Of a stretch of 64,000 bases of DNA, positions 24,455 to 36,916 are shown piece by piece. The notes under the pieces are model-generated. The model ran no database searches and was not told the origin of the DNA. It saw nothing but the letters and a program-made list of their open reading frames with translations. The position numbers and the translations under genes were made by a program. The DNA comes from Mangifera indica. Taxonomy: Eukaryota; Streptophyta; Magnoliopsida; Sapindales; Anacardiaceae. The DNA lies in assembly GCF_011075055.1 (NCBI RefSeq), contig NC_058154.1, positions 3,224,001 to 3,288,000 of the forward strand, in the 5' to 3' direction. Position 1 is the first letter of the stretch, and every line of letters begins with the position of its first letter.

Positions 24455-24900
24455 TATTCCTCAAGCATTTAATCTGTTGGTGCAGAAAGCCACCACGATG
24501 CCCATGCTCTGATTAAAAATGAATTCGGACTAATCAATTTGGAAGACATGCTTCCTGCAATGTCTCCGGATCCATGTATTGTCGACTTTTATTCTAGCAT
24601 TAGGTGGCTAGGTCTCCATCAGATCCATATTTATTCTTGCTGCCCATTGTCAAATATAATCATTTTTCCCATGGAGTCTCTCGAAGTATTTTTTGCTTTG
24701 TTAATGACCGAAAAACTTTCCAGCTGACTTGATTTTTAAAAGTGTTTTAAGAAACTTATTTTATTTTACTCATCGTTGTGTCTTTGTACAAAGGATCAGG
24801 ATGAAAGCCAGAGAGCTGTTTGGAAGGGATTGCCTTTTGTATCCTTCTCAATAGGGGACAGTGACGGTGTATCACATGAAATTGAAGAGGCAATAGGTGT
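24455..24900 (+). pseudogene. AlkB-like 2-oxoglutarate/Fe(II) dioxygenase, two-exon remnant
   Basis: Exon-like piece 1 (to about 24627) encodes HALIKN, then DMLPAMSPDPCIVDFYSS and LGLHQ. Piece 2 begins after an AG acceptor at about 24793 and encodes DQDESQRAVWKGLPFVSFSIGDS. Together they match the core of plant AlkB-homologue proteins, where L-G-x-H-x-D supplies the first two iron ligands (both present, His in piece 1 and Asp in piece 2). The family normally continues for about 100 more residues, including the distal iron-binding His and the Arg that binds 2-oxoglutarate. Here the match stops after SIGDS and a stop follows at TTTATAAACTAA. Upstream, a one-base frameshift separates the PQAFNLLVQKA part from the HALIK part. 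I judge it a truncated, unprocessed duplicate. The family call is from recalled motifs. Confidence 0.7.
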
Positions 24901-25185
24901 CCACAGATATTTTATAAACTAAGGATTTAGAGAAAATAGGGATATTGCAATACTAAAAACTACAAGAGCTTGAAAATGCTCAAAAATCTCTTTCATAGTC
25001 TTTCAATGATTTTGAATTTACACGGATGAAAACTACGGTTACATGTATAACTAAATAGTAAAATGTGAAATCATAAAATTTAACAAGTGATGTCATCATT
25101 ATTTGATCTCGATATGATACATTTTTATTATAATTTCCTATTACTTAATACAAAAAAGATTGCGAAAGCTATGATAAATATTAAT

Positions 25186-25493
25186 CATTGATTTGAAAAC
25201 CGGATTTGATCAGTTGATTCAACTGGTTGAATCGAGAATTGATACGAAGTCTAGTCTGATTAATATAAAAAACTGATTTTATTATTGATTCGACCAAAAA
25301 TCAAATTTGACCAAATAAAAAGATCAAAAACTAGATTTGATTAGGTTTGATTTTTTTATTTTAATTATTTTTAAACAATTTTATTTTTTTTATTTTTTTA
25401 TTATTCTCTAATTAAACCGATTAAATCGATCGAATTATAAATCAATAAACTAATCAATTTAATCATCAACCTAGTTTTAAAAACATTGATATT
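25186..25493. repeat. MITE-like inverted-terminal repeat
   Basis: The ends are inverted copies: left CATTGATTTGAAAACCGG, right (reverse reading) CAATGTTTTTAAAACTAGG. The interior is rich in words such as GATTCAACTGGTTGAATCG. It is non-coding. Weaker relatives may occur at 26165-26310, 26724-27030 and 39725-39880. Confidence 0.45.
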
Positions 25494-25516
25494 GAGTCAC
25501 GTTTTCTCTATATTGT

Positions 25517-25962
25517 TTATTTGATGAAATCGTGCTTTTTCTGTATCTCATCTTGTTTTGTGAGTACGTCGATTATATCTCCTCTTGAATGTGTATTTGT
25601 AAGTTTACCGGAAAGTGCATTTTGGAATCCATGGTCAATGGTGGACCTGCATTCAGTCATCATCAAATCAAAAATAAAATTCCTTATAATTGACTGGTGA
25701 ATCCTAAAAGAGTACAACGACAGCTTTGACTGAATATTCCTCGGCCGCCAGATTTTGCCATAAACAATATTTTCCACAGTCCTCCCCAACTCATGGACCA
25801 TAAAGTCCTCAGTAAAAGTTGTTCATTGCTTACTCTCAGAAGTTGAACTGTTTGTATTGACTCAGATAATTGAATTGATGTCACAAAGGAGAATGTTAAT
25901 ATGATTTTCCAATAGAGATAGGACATTCTGCCTCTCAGATTTAACAGGAAGATACGTGTCAC
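25517..25962 (-). other. possible decayed gene fragment, family unknown
   Basis: Two overlapping minus-strand open frames (25517-25801 and 25684-25962) lie in sequence less AT-rich than its surroundings. The combined reading (for example ERQNVLSLLENHINILL and NEQLLLRTLW in different frames) looks protein-like but switches frame. I do not recognise the family. It may be a fragment of a duplicated gene, as its neighbour at 24455 is. Confidence 0.25.
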
Positions 25963-27351
25963 ATATGTGATAATTTTAACCAGGCCAAATGATATTTTCC
26001 ACCCAAGGTTTCATATATGGATAAATTCCTATTTTTTAAATTTTAAAATATCAAATTTTTTATTTATCATCAATTTCAGTTAATAAATTTTTCGCATTAT
26101 AAAATTTAATAAATTAATATATTGCATTTTAGGTATTGTCGGTAGGGAAATACTCATAGTTATTGTCAATTATTGTTTTAAAATCTAGATCAAACAATCT
26201 AACAATGAATTTATTCTAAAATGACTAAAACTCGTTTTAACTATCACATCATATTAACTTTGGTTGAATTGGTGTGAGCAGTGTCTACTCAAATTGATCC
26301 ACACTAAAGTCTATTTATGGTAAAAATTTGTTGCGAATACGCTTCTTATTAAATTCTTAATAAACTGCTTGACTAGAAAATCTAATACGTCCAAATGGCC
26401 ATCCAATCTCTTTGATTATTGATTAGGTCTCCAATGATTCGTAGTTGGCATTATCATCACAATCAATCTTTATCTAAACTTGGGACTTTCTTATAGAGTT
26501 TCCACTTCTTCAAAATGGAAAACTTGTCCTCAAAGGCCAGTGGAAACCAATTCTTTTACAAGTAAATAAAACAAACAACTTACCATCATGAAATATTCAA
26601 AAGAATTGTGGAAATCCTGCAAAGCAAAACATTGTTCCTTCTTTCCCTTGATTGAGTTCTGAATATGTATTTCATACTAAGCATCTTTATACTCCCTAAC
26701 CATGGCCACATCTTTGATTTCAAGCAATGTTTTAAAACTTGAACCAAACCATAAAATTAGTATGATCAAGAACCAATGACAAACTTGGTTTAGGTTAGAG
26801 CTAAAACAAATTTTAGTTATCGGGTCGAATTGAACTAAAGTTGAAGCGAGTGAATTTTGTTGAATTGTAGTTTAACCATTAGATTAAATTTGTTTGACTG
26901 TTATACTGACATTATAGCATAATATTACTTGATTAAATCTGTTTTAAAATTTTAATTATATTATGTTAGTGTCACTAGTCTGAGCAATAGATCAAATCGG
27001 TTGACCTATGAACTTACCCTTTGATTAGATTAAGTGGTCTTTGGTTTGATTTATTTATACTAATTGAGTGTTGAAGAATTTGAAGAGTTATGTTCTGCCG
27101 GCTCCAATTTAATCAGAATGTTGTTAAGACAATATGGTTATATTCATCAGGCCACCCCATATATCCATAATTATGTCCAGGTTCATTCTCTGACCCAGGA
27201 AGAATTAGGGTTGTCTACAAAGCTGAAGAAAAGTACCACATCATCGGTCAGGTCAAATTTTTGACAAACAGATTGCTGGTCACTCTAACATTAGTCAAGA
27301 CTTTTCTGTTAGAATTATATTGGAAAAAAATAGAGTCTGAATTTATTAATT
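25963..27351. other. non-coding region with transposon relics
   Basis: At 25980-26020 there is a single fold-back terminus (GGCCAAATGATATTTTCCAC) without a clear partner. At 26724-27030 there is a degenerate relative of the repeat at 25186. The short frame at 27064-27264 is not recognised. Confidence 0.45.
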
Positions 27352-28010
27352 GGCCAAAGGACAAGTTCCCACCCAAGGTTTAATGAAAGGATAATTTTCA
27401 CCCGTAAACTTTCAAAATCTAAATACCCACCTATTTACTGTTATAAATAGGAATAAAATTGTCATTTAACTAAAAATATTAAAATAATAAAATATTATCA
27501 CGTTTTTCCCCCACTCAAGGTTTGAAAAATTGTCATTTCCGCCCTAAGGTTTCATTCCTTCTCCGACTACCCTTTCGTCTATTGGTGCTCCCTCTAGCCT
27601 TCATGACAAAGACGCAGTTATAAAAAGGCCACGAAGATGACAATTGGAAGCGACGTTGTCAAAGATCCATCGTGCAATAGATCGTCTAGAAGTAACATCG
27701 TCAAAGATCTATCACTCAATGGATCATCTGGAAGCAACGTCTGACGCCAACGATCTCCAACCAAGATTTAGGGTTTTAGATCAGGAGAAAGAGAGAAGTT
27801 GGAAGGGAGAGAGAACACAACTGAAGATGGCGAACTTCGTCATCTATAGTGATAGTTTCAAAACCCTGGAGAGAAAAAGTGATTTTTCAAACCTTCATGG
27901 GAGGAAATAAATTTATAAACTTAAGGGAAAATAAATTATTTTTTATTTTTAATAAAATAATAATTTCACCTCTATTCATAATAGTAAATAAGTAGGTATT
28001 TGGGTCACAT
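27352..28010. mobile_element. Mutator-like fold-back element, right end incomplete
   Basis: The left end reads GGCCAAAGGACAAGTTCCCA. The inner arm with AAATACCCACCTATTTACTG is mirrored at 27970-28005 by AGTAAATAAGTAGGTATTTG, but the outer right terminus is missing. The loop (about 27560-27900) is GC-richer and holds two direct near-repeats around ATCGTCAAAGATC/TTGTCAAAGATCC. The open frame at 27644-27910 crosses loop and arm and is not a known protein. Confidence 0.6.
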
Positions 28011-29099
28011 AATAGCACTACTTTTTAGACCACAGACTAATTAAGGTGGCTGCTTGCTGAGCCACCACTAAGGGCTTTTCCATGACTGGGGGACTTATTA
28101 GGTTGGCTTTTCCGCACAACACACTACTACTATTGGTCAAAACAAAACCAGCGAACTTCAGCAATATTTTACAAAGCATGCGTGCTTTTGTAAATTGACT
28201 TTGTTTTAAGTTTAATGGCAAAACAAACAGCGTAAGAGAGCTTCAATTCAAAGACTGCTAAAATTCGCATCGGCCGACACATAGATCCATTGGAAGAAAT
28301 ATATCTATGTAACACAAAAAAATTTGTTTTATATTCGAGTAGAGGAATCATCAACCCACCTCTGATTGACCTATAATTCGCCATCATTAGAGAGAGGAAG
28401 AAGTATTGGTATAATGTTTGGTTGGCTCCGATAACCGAATAAGTAGCAACAAGGTAAAACAACAAACCTTATGACGAAAATATTTATTTTTCAAACCTTA
28501 AGTAAGGGGAAAGTCTTTTGGTCATTTTTGAAACTGTTGTCCACTTTTTTTTATACCGGTTGCAGGTTTCTTTCTCAACAGTTGCCCTCAGTGCTGCCAT
28601 TTTTTGGTACTGTTAAATAATTTTTTTTTTTGGCTCGATTTAATTCTGATTTGATTTAATTTTGATTAATATAATTTATTATGATTCTAATTTAATATAT
28701 TTTTTATTCAATATGATTTTGATTTAGTGTATGTTATGTTTTTAATTTTGTAGAATTAAAATTCTTTTTCAAACTGCACTATAATATAATAAATTATACA
28801 TTTTTTTTTTGTTAATAATAATTATTCAATTCACAACACAATTCATAATTCTTCACATGCATGCCCATGGGTTATCAAACAATAAAACAACATTATTTTA
28901 TAACGATAATATTTTATGTAAAAATAATCGATATTATTGATATTATTTTCATAATCAATTGTCGTGTGCAAGATTAATACCATAATAAGGGTTTAAATTA
29001 GTTAAGTGAGAGGTAATTTTAACATGGTTTCCGAAGTCTATATTTACATTATGTTATTTTTTCTAAAATAATATTTTGAAAGAGTTTATATAGAGATTA
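28011..29099. other. non-coding sequence
   Basis: The minus-strand frames at 28018-28465 have no family I recognise. The rest is A/T-rich. Confidence 0.4.
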
Positions 29100-29378
29100 C
29101 AATAAAAGTATCTTGGGAACTCAAATTTTTAAAGAATTTTAATGACAAATAATATAAAAAATATTTTTTAAAAATTTACAAATAATAAAATGACAACTAA
29201 AAAATTAATTTAATTAATAAACTAAATACTAATTTATACTTAATCATTTTTAAAAGTATTCAAATAAAATAATATTTTAATAATTTTTTTTTATTATTGA
29301 TCAAATATAGTAGTTATTTATATTTATTAATTTTTCATATTTTTAAGAAAAGATTACATTAACCAAACACACCTTAAG
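29100..29378 (+). repeat. MITE-like AT-rich repeat, diverged partial copy 5
   Basis: The end AACCAAACACACCTTAAGG and the block TCAAATATAGTAGTTATTTA match the 3' half of copies 2-4. The 5' half is eroded. It lies about 340 bp upstream of the aminotransferase start codon. Confidence 0.45.
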
Positions 29379-29718
29379 GATTTCTTTGACTATTAATATT
29401 ATACCAAACATAATAATTAATTATTTATGCTTAATTTATTCAATATAATAATAATTTATATTTTATAATAATTTATAGTAATAACTTAAAAATTAAAAAC
29501 TAATGAGGGTAATTAAAAGAAAATTCTGTAAGTGGTAACTTTGAAATATTAACATTTATGGGCTACATACCAAAAATTCCTCCCAATGTTAACATTTATG
29601 TAGTATAAGGGTATAATTGCCATTTCAATTCTACATGCAAAATCACTCCTGTATAAATCCTTCCTCGTTCCATCTTTTCAATTCAACTCGTGCCTGCATT
29701 CTCGAAAGCCAAACGAAG

Positions 29719-32048
29719 ATGCAGAGATTCGGTGGGAGAAAGATATTATCGGAAACAAATTCAACAATTTCTCGGCGGTGGCACCGCTGCTTCGCTCAGT
29801 TAGCGCAGAAACAGGAGGCGACTCTAAGGGACAATGAAGTTTTTCTTCCCAAAATGCCCCCGTTCGATTACTCTCCTCCTCCGTATACCGGCCCTTCCGC
29901 CGATGAAATATTGGCCAAGCGCAAAACCTATCTCAGCCCTTCACTCTTCCACTTCTATAGCAAACCTGTGAGTCATTTCCGTTCCGTGCATCATTGAAAT
30001 TTTAAATTGAGTCGGTTTCATTTCTCAAATTCATTTCTAAAATTTTCTTTCTTACAATATTTTGAGTGGGCCACACTTTTGAAATGGACAGTTAAGATGT
30101 AAAGGATTTTGATTATGTGAATGCGTGTGTGACAGCTGAACGTGGTGGATGGAAAGAAACAGTATTTGTTCGATGAGAACGGTCGTAGATACTTGGACGG
30201 TTTTGCAGGGATTGCTACGGTGGGTTGCGGCCATAGTCATCCTGATGTAGTCCACGCAGTGATTAACCAATTGAAGCGCATCCAACACTCCACAATCCTC
30301 TATCTCAACCATGTTATCGTTGATTTCGCGGAGGCCTTAGCCTCCAAAATGCCTGGCAATCTTAAGGTCTGTCTCTGTGTCATCGAAGATCGACCTTTCA
30401 TCTTGTCTTTGCGAACTTTCAAAATTAATTTTGATTATTTTTTATGCAGGTGGTGTTCTTCACAAATTCGGGCACAGAAGCGAATGAATTAGCACTGATG
30501 ATGGCAAGATTGTACACAGGATCTAATGACATAATTTCACTAAGGAATGCTTATCATGGTAACGCACCTGGAACTATGGCAGCCACAGGCCAGTCCAACT
30601 GGAAATTTAACGTTGTTCAGGTACCAATCTTTCATTCCAGAAGGCGTAGGTCCAGTGTTAAAGTGATTGAGAATGAATATTGTAGAGTTCTACGATATAC
30701 GATATCATCGGAATAGCTACTAACTGCTTTCATTATCGTTTTGGCCAACAGAGTGGACTTCATCATGCCCTGAACCCAGACCCATACAGAGGTGTCTTTG
30801 GTTCAGATGGTGAAAAGTATGCAAAAGATGTGCAAGACCTCATTGACTTCGCAACTAGCGGTCATGTTGCTGGGTTCATTTCTGAAGCTATACAGGTAAT
30901 TTTCATTTACTCTGAGTTGTTACCTCAATTAAAGTTTCAGCTCCCTGAATTTGAATTAAGTTGTCAGTCATATTCATATTTTCTTGTTACTTGACAGGGA
31001 GTTGGTGGCATAGTGGAGTTAGCCCCAGGTTACTTGCCTGCCGTTTATGAAAGTATTAGGAAAGCTGGAGGTCTTTGCATTGCTGATGAGGTTCAGGCCG
31101 GGTACGCTCGCACAGGGAGCCATTTCTGGAGCTTTGAGGCCCAAGGTGTTGTTCCCGACATAGTGACAATGGCAAAGGTTAGTTTGTCATTGCCTTTTAT
31201 AGTTTCCCACTGTCTTTTGTGCTGGTTGAATTCGTCACGCGTTAGAATATGGTCATAATTTGATTACGTGTCGTGGTGATATGCGCAGGGTATTGGAAAT
31301 GGCATTCCCCTAGGTGCTGTAGTAACCACTCCTGAGATTGCAGAGGTCCTCACTCGCCGCTCTTACTACAATACTTTTGGAGGAAACCCTTTATCTACAG
31401 CAGCAGGGCATGCTGTTTTGAAAGTGATTGAAAAAGAGAAGCTTCAGGAAAATGCATTTGTTGTTGGATCCTATCTGAAAGAAAGACTAACTTCCCTCAT
31501 GGTTAAGCATGAGAGTAAGCTTAGAATTCTTTCAAATTTTACAATTCTTGGCTTCTCCTTATAAGATGACCTTGATGGTTGCTGATTATATTATACAATA
31601 ATCTCTTCTCATCAGTTATTGGAGATGTAAGAGGAAGAGGCTTATTACTTGGAGTTGAACTTGTCACCGATCGCCAACAGAAAACACCCGCAAAGGCTGA
31701 AATTGCACATCTAATGGACCAGATGAAAGGTAGTTGTTTTTCTTTTCCCCTTCTTATTTCAATCCAGCCATCCTTTAAGCTTATGCTTATCAATAAACCA
31801 CATGTTTTTCTAAAATGTAGAACATGGAGTACTGATTGGGAAAGGTGGATATTACGGAAATGTTTTCAGAGTTACACCTCCTCTCTGTTTCACAAAGGAA
31901 GATGCTGGTAGGTGTTCATATATACCAGGTTCTAAAAAATTGACAAAATGGTATTGTTTTTCACATCAACTGTATTAATTGGTTCTAAAATACAACGTGT
32001 GCAGATTTCCTGGTTGATGTTATGGACTACGCCATGTCAAAGATGTAA
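29719..32048 (+). CDS. AGT2: alanine:glyoxylate aminotransferase 2 (class III, PLP-dependent)
   Basis: Nine exons join in phase by GT/AG: 29719-29967, 30136-30366, 30450-30620, 30752-30895, 30998-31177, 31289-31514, 31616-31729, 31821-31907 and 32005-32048, giving 481 aa. The enzyme moves the amino group of alanine to glyoxylate, giving pyruvate and glycine. It carries the class III aminotransferase hallmarks: [10 protein letters not shown] (about 164-172) for cofactor phosphate, [13 protein letters not shown] with Asp295, and the PLP-binding Lys325 in TMAKGIGNG, with the exon 5/6 junction directly after that Lys. Length and sequence agree with Arabidopsis AGT2 homologues (At4g39660, about 476 aa, from memory), including the MQRF start and SKM end. 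The Arg/Ser-rich N-terminus (RRWHRCFA) fits a mitochondrial presequence. An in-frame upstream ATG at 29635 exists, but MQRF is the conserved start. No damaging change is seen. Confidence 0.95.
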
Positions 32049-32362
32049 AGTGAAGCAGCCACTGGGGTTTAATTTATGTAGAGTTGTACTACAAATATCT
32101 GTTTTGAATGAAATTATTAATTCATATTACCTGCCTACAGTTTTGGCAAATGTTTTGAGCCAACAAATCGTTGTCTCTCTGAAACATTTAATCTTGGATT
32201 TTAATTAAGTGATGAGTCAACAACCGGTTGACTCTTCTCTTGGTAACTTGAATTTTATTTATCTGGAGTAGCTCTTATTCCAGATTTCTGCATAGACAAT
32301 ATCTTCTTAAAGGGCATTGAGTTCAGCTAGATAATTTGTGTATAAATAATATGAATAAATTT
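32049..32362. other. 3' flank between AGT2 and the RPS12 pseudogene
   Basis: This holds the presumed 3' UTR of AGT2; an AATAAA-like signal occurs at about 32354. No other gene is seen. Confidence 0.45.
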
Positions 32363-33031
32363 ATAAGACCGTCACTCTCCTCGCCAAAGTCCTGAAAACC
32401 AGTTCCCGATAAGTGAATACCACCAGTGACAAACCAATTCTTTACAATTAGGGAACATAGTGGCAGAAAGAAAGAAATTGTAAACTGAAACGAAGGAATA
32501 CAACTAGATAAAGTAAGATTAGAATTAGATGCAAAATCCTTTCTTACATAAATTGAGTAGACAACGGCAGAAAACTAGTGGGTTCCTTATAATCATTGTA
32601 TTCTTCATTTGTCATTAAACTATGCAATGTCTACAAAAGCAACCAAGAATATTCTTCAAGGAATGCACCAGCAGGGATACAATGATATGCATATAACATG
32701 TGATCACAATAAAAATCTATAACAGCAAAGCAAATTCAAATATCATACATAATTCAACAATACATAATACTTACAGCAGCCCAGGGTCTTCGCACTTGGA
32801 ACTGTCAGCAAGCTAACATTGTGGTCAACTTGACATAGTCGGGCTGGTTGCAGTCCTCTGCCAAAACACACAGCTGTGCAGCATGCTTTTCAATCACTTT
32901 TGCACCCTCGTGAAGGCCCCGACCAATCCCCCCATGAGCAAGTGATTTTCTGAGAACAAATCTGCAATGCCGTCATGATGGCCTCGCCAAGAGGGGCTGG
33001 GGTGTTCTCAGCAGCAGTCGCAACCTCTTCA
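32363..33031 (-). pseudogene. RPS12: 40S ribosomal protein S12, unprocessed pseudogene
   Basis: The main exon-like block (32775-33031) follows an AG acceptor and reads EEVATAAENTPAPLGEAIMTALQ, then, after a frameshift near 32945, SLAHGG, GLHEGAKVIEKHAAQLCVLA and EDCNQPDYVKL. A deletion of about 20 bases then removes the 'VKALCA' part; the next frame reads DHNVSLLTVPSAKTLG. A GT donor follows at 32774. A second remnant (32363-32391) after an AG acceptor reads DFGEESDGL, part of the C-terminus. The exon normally between them (about 28 residues) is absent, as is the short first exon. Conserved splice signals show that a genomic duplicate decayed, not a retrocopy. A fold-back element sits just upstream (33093). 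The protein would normally be part of the small ribosomal subunit. Confidence 0.85.
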
Positions 33032-33092
33032 CTGCAAAATAATTTTCCAAAATCAACAAAACAGTGACAGAAAAGTACCAACACGCATACAT

Positions 33093-33902
33093 GGCAAAAA
33101 TTATTCCTTTCCCATAAGGTCTGAACAAAAATTTGATTTTTTTTTTTTCTGAATCAAATTTCCAAAATTTTCAAAAGCCTATTAAATTTTACTTTTATTA
33201 TTACTGTTATTGTCACAGGTAAAATCATTATTTAATAAAAATATTTGAAAAAATTATAAACTCATCATATTTTCTCCCCAAATTTAAAAATTAACAATTT
33301 TTCCCCACCTTTCTCTCACTCAAAGTTTGAAAAAATGACTATTTTCCCCCTAGGATTTGCATTTTCTCTCTTGTTGCTTCTCTAAATATGGCCAACCTTC
33401 TCCCTCTCATCTTTTGAATGAAGACGAATCGTTGGCTGATGATTGTTGGCGAGGATCTATGCGACGCATAGATCGGTCAAACAAAGGCTTAAACTCTTTG
33501 TCCGATCGATCTATGCGCCAATTGATTCATAGATCCGCTGATGTGATCTGCCTCACCGACGAATCATCGACCAAAGATTCATCCTCGTCTAGGGGATGGA
33601 AGAGTAGAGGTTGGCCGGCTCTGGTCGCCAGAGAAGTAGCAAGGGAAAAATGCAAATCTTTGGGGGCAAATGTCATATTTCAAACTTTGGGTAAAGAGAA
33701 GTGTGAAGAAATTGTTAGTTTTTAAACTTGAAAAAAAATATGATGAATTTATAATTTTTTAAAATATTTTTATTAAATGATGATTTTACCCTTAACAGTA
33801 ATAATGAAATTTAACAAAAAAGTGGATATTTAGATTTTCAATACCTAAATGATGGAAACTTGGATTTGCACCAAACCTTGGCTGGGAAATAGTCATTTGG
33901 CC
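33093..33902. mobile_element. Mutator-like fold-back element
   Basis: The right terminus (reverse reading) is GGCCAAATGACTATTTCCCA; the left terminus is a diverged copy (TTATTCCTTTCCCATAAGG). The arms mirror each other well from 33185 to 33355 and from 33660 to 33790 (for example TTTAATAAAAATATTTGAAA against its complement). The loop carries GATCGATCTATGCG-type words and a short open frame. It lies immediately 5' of the RPS12 pseudogene and may have contributed to its loss. Confidence 0.65.
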
Positions 33903-36900
33903 ATTTACAAATTTTCAAAGCAAGAGAGAAGACATTTAGAGACCTTGTAGGCGAAAATAGTAGAGTGAAAGCGGAATAACTGTGAGCAAATAGGAAGAGA
34001 TAAAGAGAGGCGATTTTACAAAATAGAGAAAAAAACCTGGTTGTATCTTAGTAATATATCAATTTCTTAAAAAAATAGTTGCATTTGATTAATATATCAA
34101 TTTCTAAAAGTTATTATATATAATTAAGTAGTTTTAGTCATCTCCTTTATCTTTCTCTAAAGGTAAAATTTGTTCAGTCATAATACTCATACTCTAGAAT
34201 TATATTAAATTATCGATTACACGATATATTTTAATTTCTTCCAACATCTTAATTTAAAAAAAAAAATCTCTAAATTAACACTTAATTTCTTTACAAATGG
34301 GTATAGTTAATGCCAAAAATTTGATTTACTAAATATAAATTCAAAACAGGCCACCATCAACATTACCATGATAAATATGAATTATATGACAGTTTGTTGA
34401 CATGATAAGATGATGACTAGGTTAGATGCAGTCTTTTCACGCCATCCAGGTGCACAGGTCATTGATGATTCAAATAAGTCAAATTTAATCTCAAATTGAT
34501 TATTATAAATTTGGTCTAAATTCAAATGGATTCTTATTCGATATAATTAGAATCATCCCTATTTTAGGTGAGTTTCATTTTCTCTTTTATAAGTTGTAAC
34601 CAAATTGGGTAATGTAATGGAAATTGGGCTCAGACTGGTTTACAAGACATTTATAAACTCTTTTTTGTTTTTTGGGCTCAGATGAACCCATTTTTAAACT
34701 CAATCAAAGATCTAAAGTAAACTCAATTCAAGCTGATTGACAAGTTTAAGTACCAACAATGTCAATGGTAGTCGTATTAAATATTTGATTTTTTATATTG
34801 TATAAAATATTATATAGTAGGATATTTCCTTTGTAGGTATACTTTTATTATGTCATATTTAAAAAAATATATATTAATTTATATTAATAATATATATCAT
34901 ATAATACGATAAATCTATTGTATGATACCAATTTTTTATATATTTTAAAATAAAAATATTTTAAATATTTTAAAGTATATATTACTTTTTTTTGTTAATA
35001 TCTTATTATATTATATAATACATATCATATATTTTAAGATGGTGATCATTATGAAGGCAATGGCAAGTTTCCTCAATTTTGCAATTGGTGTCCCGAGGCA
35101 TAAGAAATAAGAATAACAGTTGGTTGTAAAGCAGTCATATTCATATTATACCACCGACCATTGATAATTTCTCTACACACACACACATTGATTGGCCTTC
35201 AATTCTGAAAATTTCGGTTGCAGCAGCGCCAGCCTGGCCACAATTATACCGACCACCCAAACCATGAGTTGGCTATCAGTCCAGACCCAGTTTCCAATTT
35301 CAATGGTGGGTGAACTTTTCTTTTCTTTTCTTTCCACAAGTAACTTGACAATCTCTTAAATTTCAACATAGATACAGTGAAAACCTCAAAATATTGGCTC
35401 AAATCTTGCTAAATCTAAAGAGAAAAAATGGCATTATATATATATAAAAGTCTAGCCAGTGCAGAGAAAAATAACGTTAAACATCCTGGTGCATGAACCC
35501 TATAATAATTTATTTTATCAAGGCAAGACTCATGGGAGATGAATCATCTTAGTTTAATTCATGCATACTTAGCAGCAATCACGGCAGTTCTTCCTTTGAA
35601 ACACACAACAGAAACATAAAACTACTGGCCTCGGTTATGGAGATTGTCATTGACTCTGATATTAGTCCCAAAACATACAAGGTAAATTCAATAATCATGG
35701 TAAAGTTTTTGAAAATCTCTTGAATTCCGATAACCGCTCTTTCATTCTTGAAACCACCCTAAATGATTGTTTTTAATGGTAAAACAATCTCATTTTTTGT
35801 GTTAAGATTTTAGAGAGGAGATTTAACCAATATATCAAATATTATTGAATCTTTAATAACTTTAAAACTTACATAAAATCGTCAACTCAAATTATAACAT
35901 GTGAATTGAATTGGACAATTCTAAATAGTCACGTTAAACTCATTTGTCAACTTTCGTTAGGTTATCTAATTATTCAATTTTTATTAAATCAAATTATAAT
36001 TTTTGTTTGCCCCATGAGTAAAAATTTTCAGAAAATGACATTACTGAAAAAAAAAAAAACAAATATAAAATTTATGGACAACTACATCTCAAACTTTGAT
36101 CCTCAATTAGTGGAGACAAAACTCTTTCACACTTGGCTAATTTAGTTAGTGATATGTTGACCAGTTTGTCTTATTAATAATGCCATTTCCCCAATGTCAT
36201 GATCAGGCAACATAGTGATGAGACGAATTTTAGGAGCTATGAAATGTCCATAACACCTTCAAAGTAGAATTCATTGTCAACAATTCTTTTTATTCTCCGA
36301 TCCTTTCTCCGAAGATTATTCTCTTTTTTTTTTTAACAATTTGTCGTCTTTTTTAGTGTCACTGTTTACTGTTTAAATTAACTAAAATTTGAATTTAAAC
36401 TTAATATTTTTATAAATTTAAGTCAAATTCAATATCGAAATTCACTTGTAGTCTTAGGAAAGACATTTTGTTTTGTTTGTCCACATTTGTTATTGCGTAG
36501 CAAATGTGTTAGTGGCAAATGACTCAGGCATCTTTGGAAATTTTGTTCCAAGGCATTTGTAGATTAAACAAGTATATAGAATCCTCCACTTTTTGGATCA
36601 AAACATTTGCCACTCAAAAGGCGCCTTTAATGGGATGGCATGCTTGTAGCATAGAGACATTTTGAGTGAATATTATATCTATAAATAAATTTTATTAACT
36701 TATTTATACAATCTAATATAACAATATATGATTAATTAATTTTAAGATGAGAGAAAAAAATGAACACTTACATCATCAATTACATACTATTAACTTAGTT
36801 TATATAAAATAATTTAATAAAATTTACTTGTATATATAATTTTATTCATAACACTTACATAGCCCAATTGAGTTATGGTTGGGGCTCTCTCACGAGCAAT

Positions 36901-36915
36901 GGAAAATGTTTGGGG
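33903..36915. other. gene-free intergenic region
   Basis: About 3 kb with no protein I recognise. The open frame at 35906-36145 is A/T-driven. Pyrimidine tracts occur at 35310-35335. Confidence 0.5.
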
Positions 36916-36916
36916 T

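Noticed and set aside
30052..30312. Minus-strand frame over AGT2 exon 2
   Set aside because: Shadow of the real plus-strand coding exon.
31539..31793. Minus-strand frame over AGT2 exon 7
   Set aside because: Shadow of the plus-strand exon and its introns.
33357..33725. 122-codon plus-strand frame
   Set aside because: Spans the loop and right arm of a fold-back element; no known domain.
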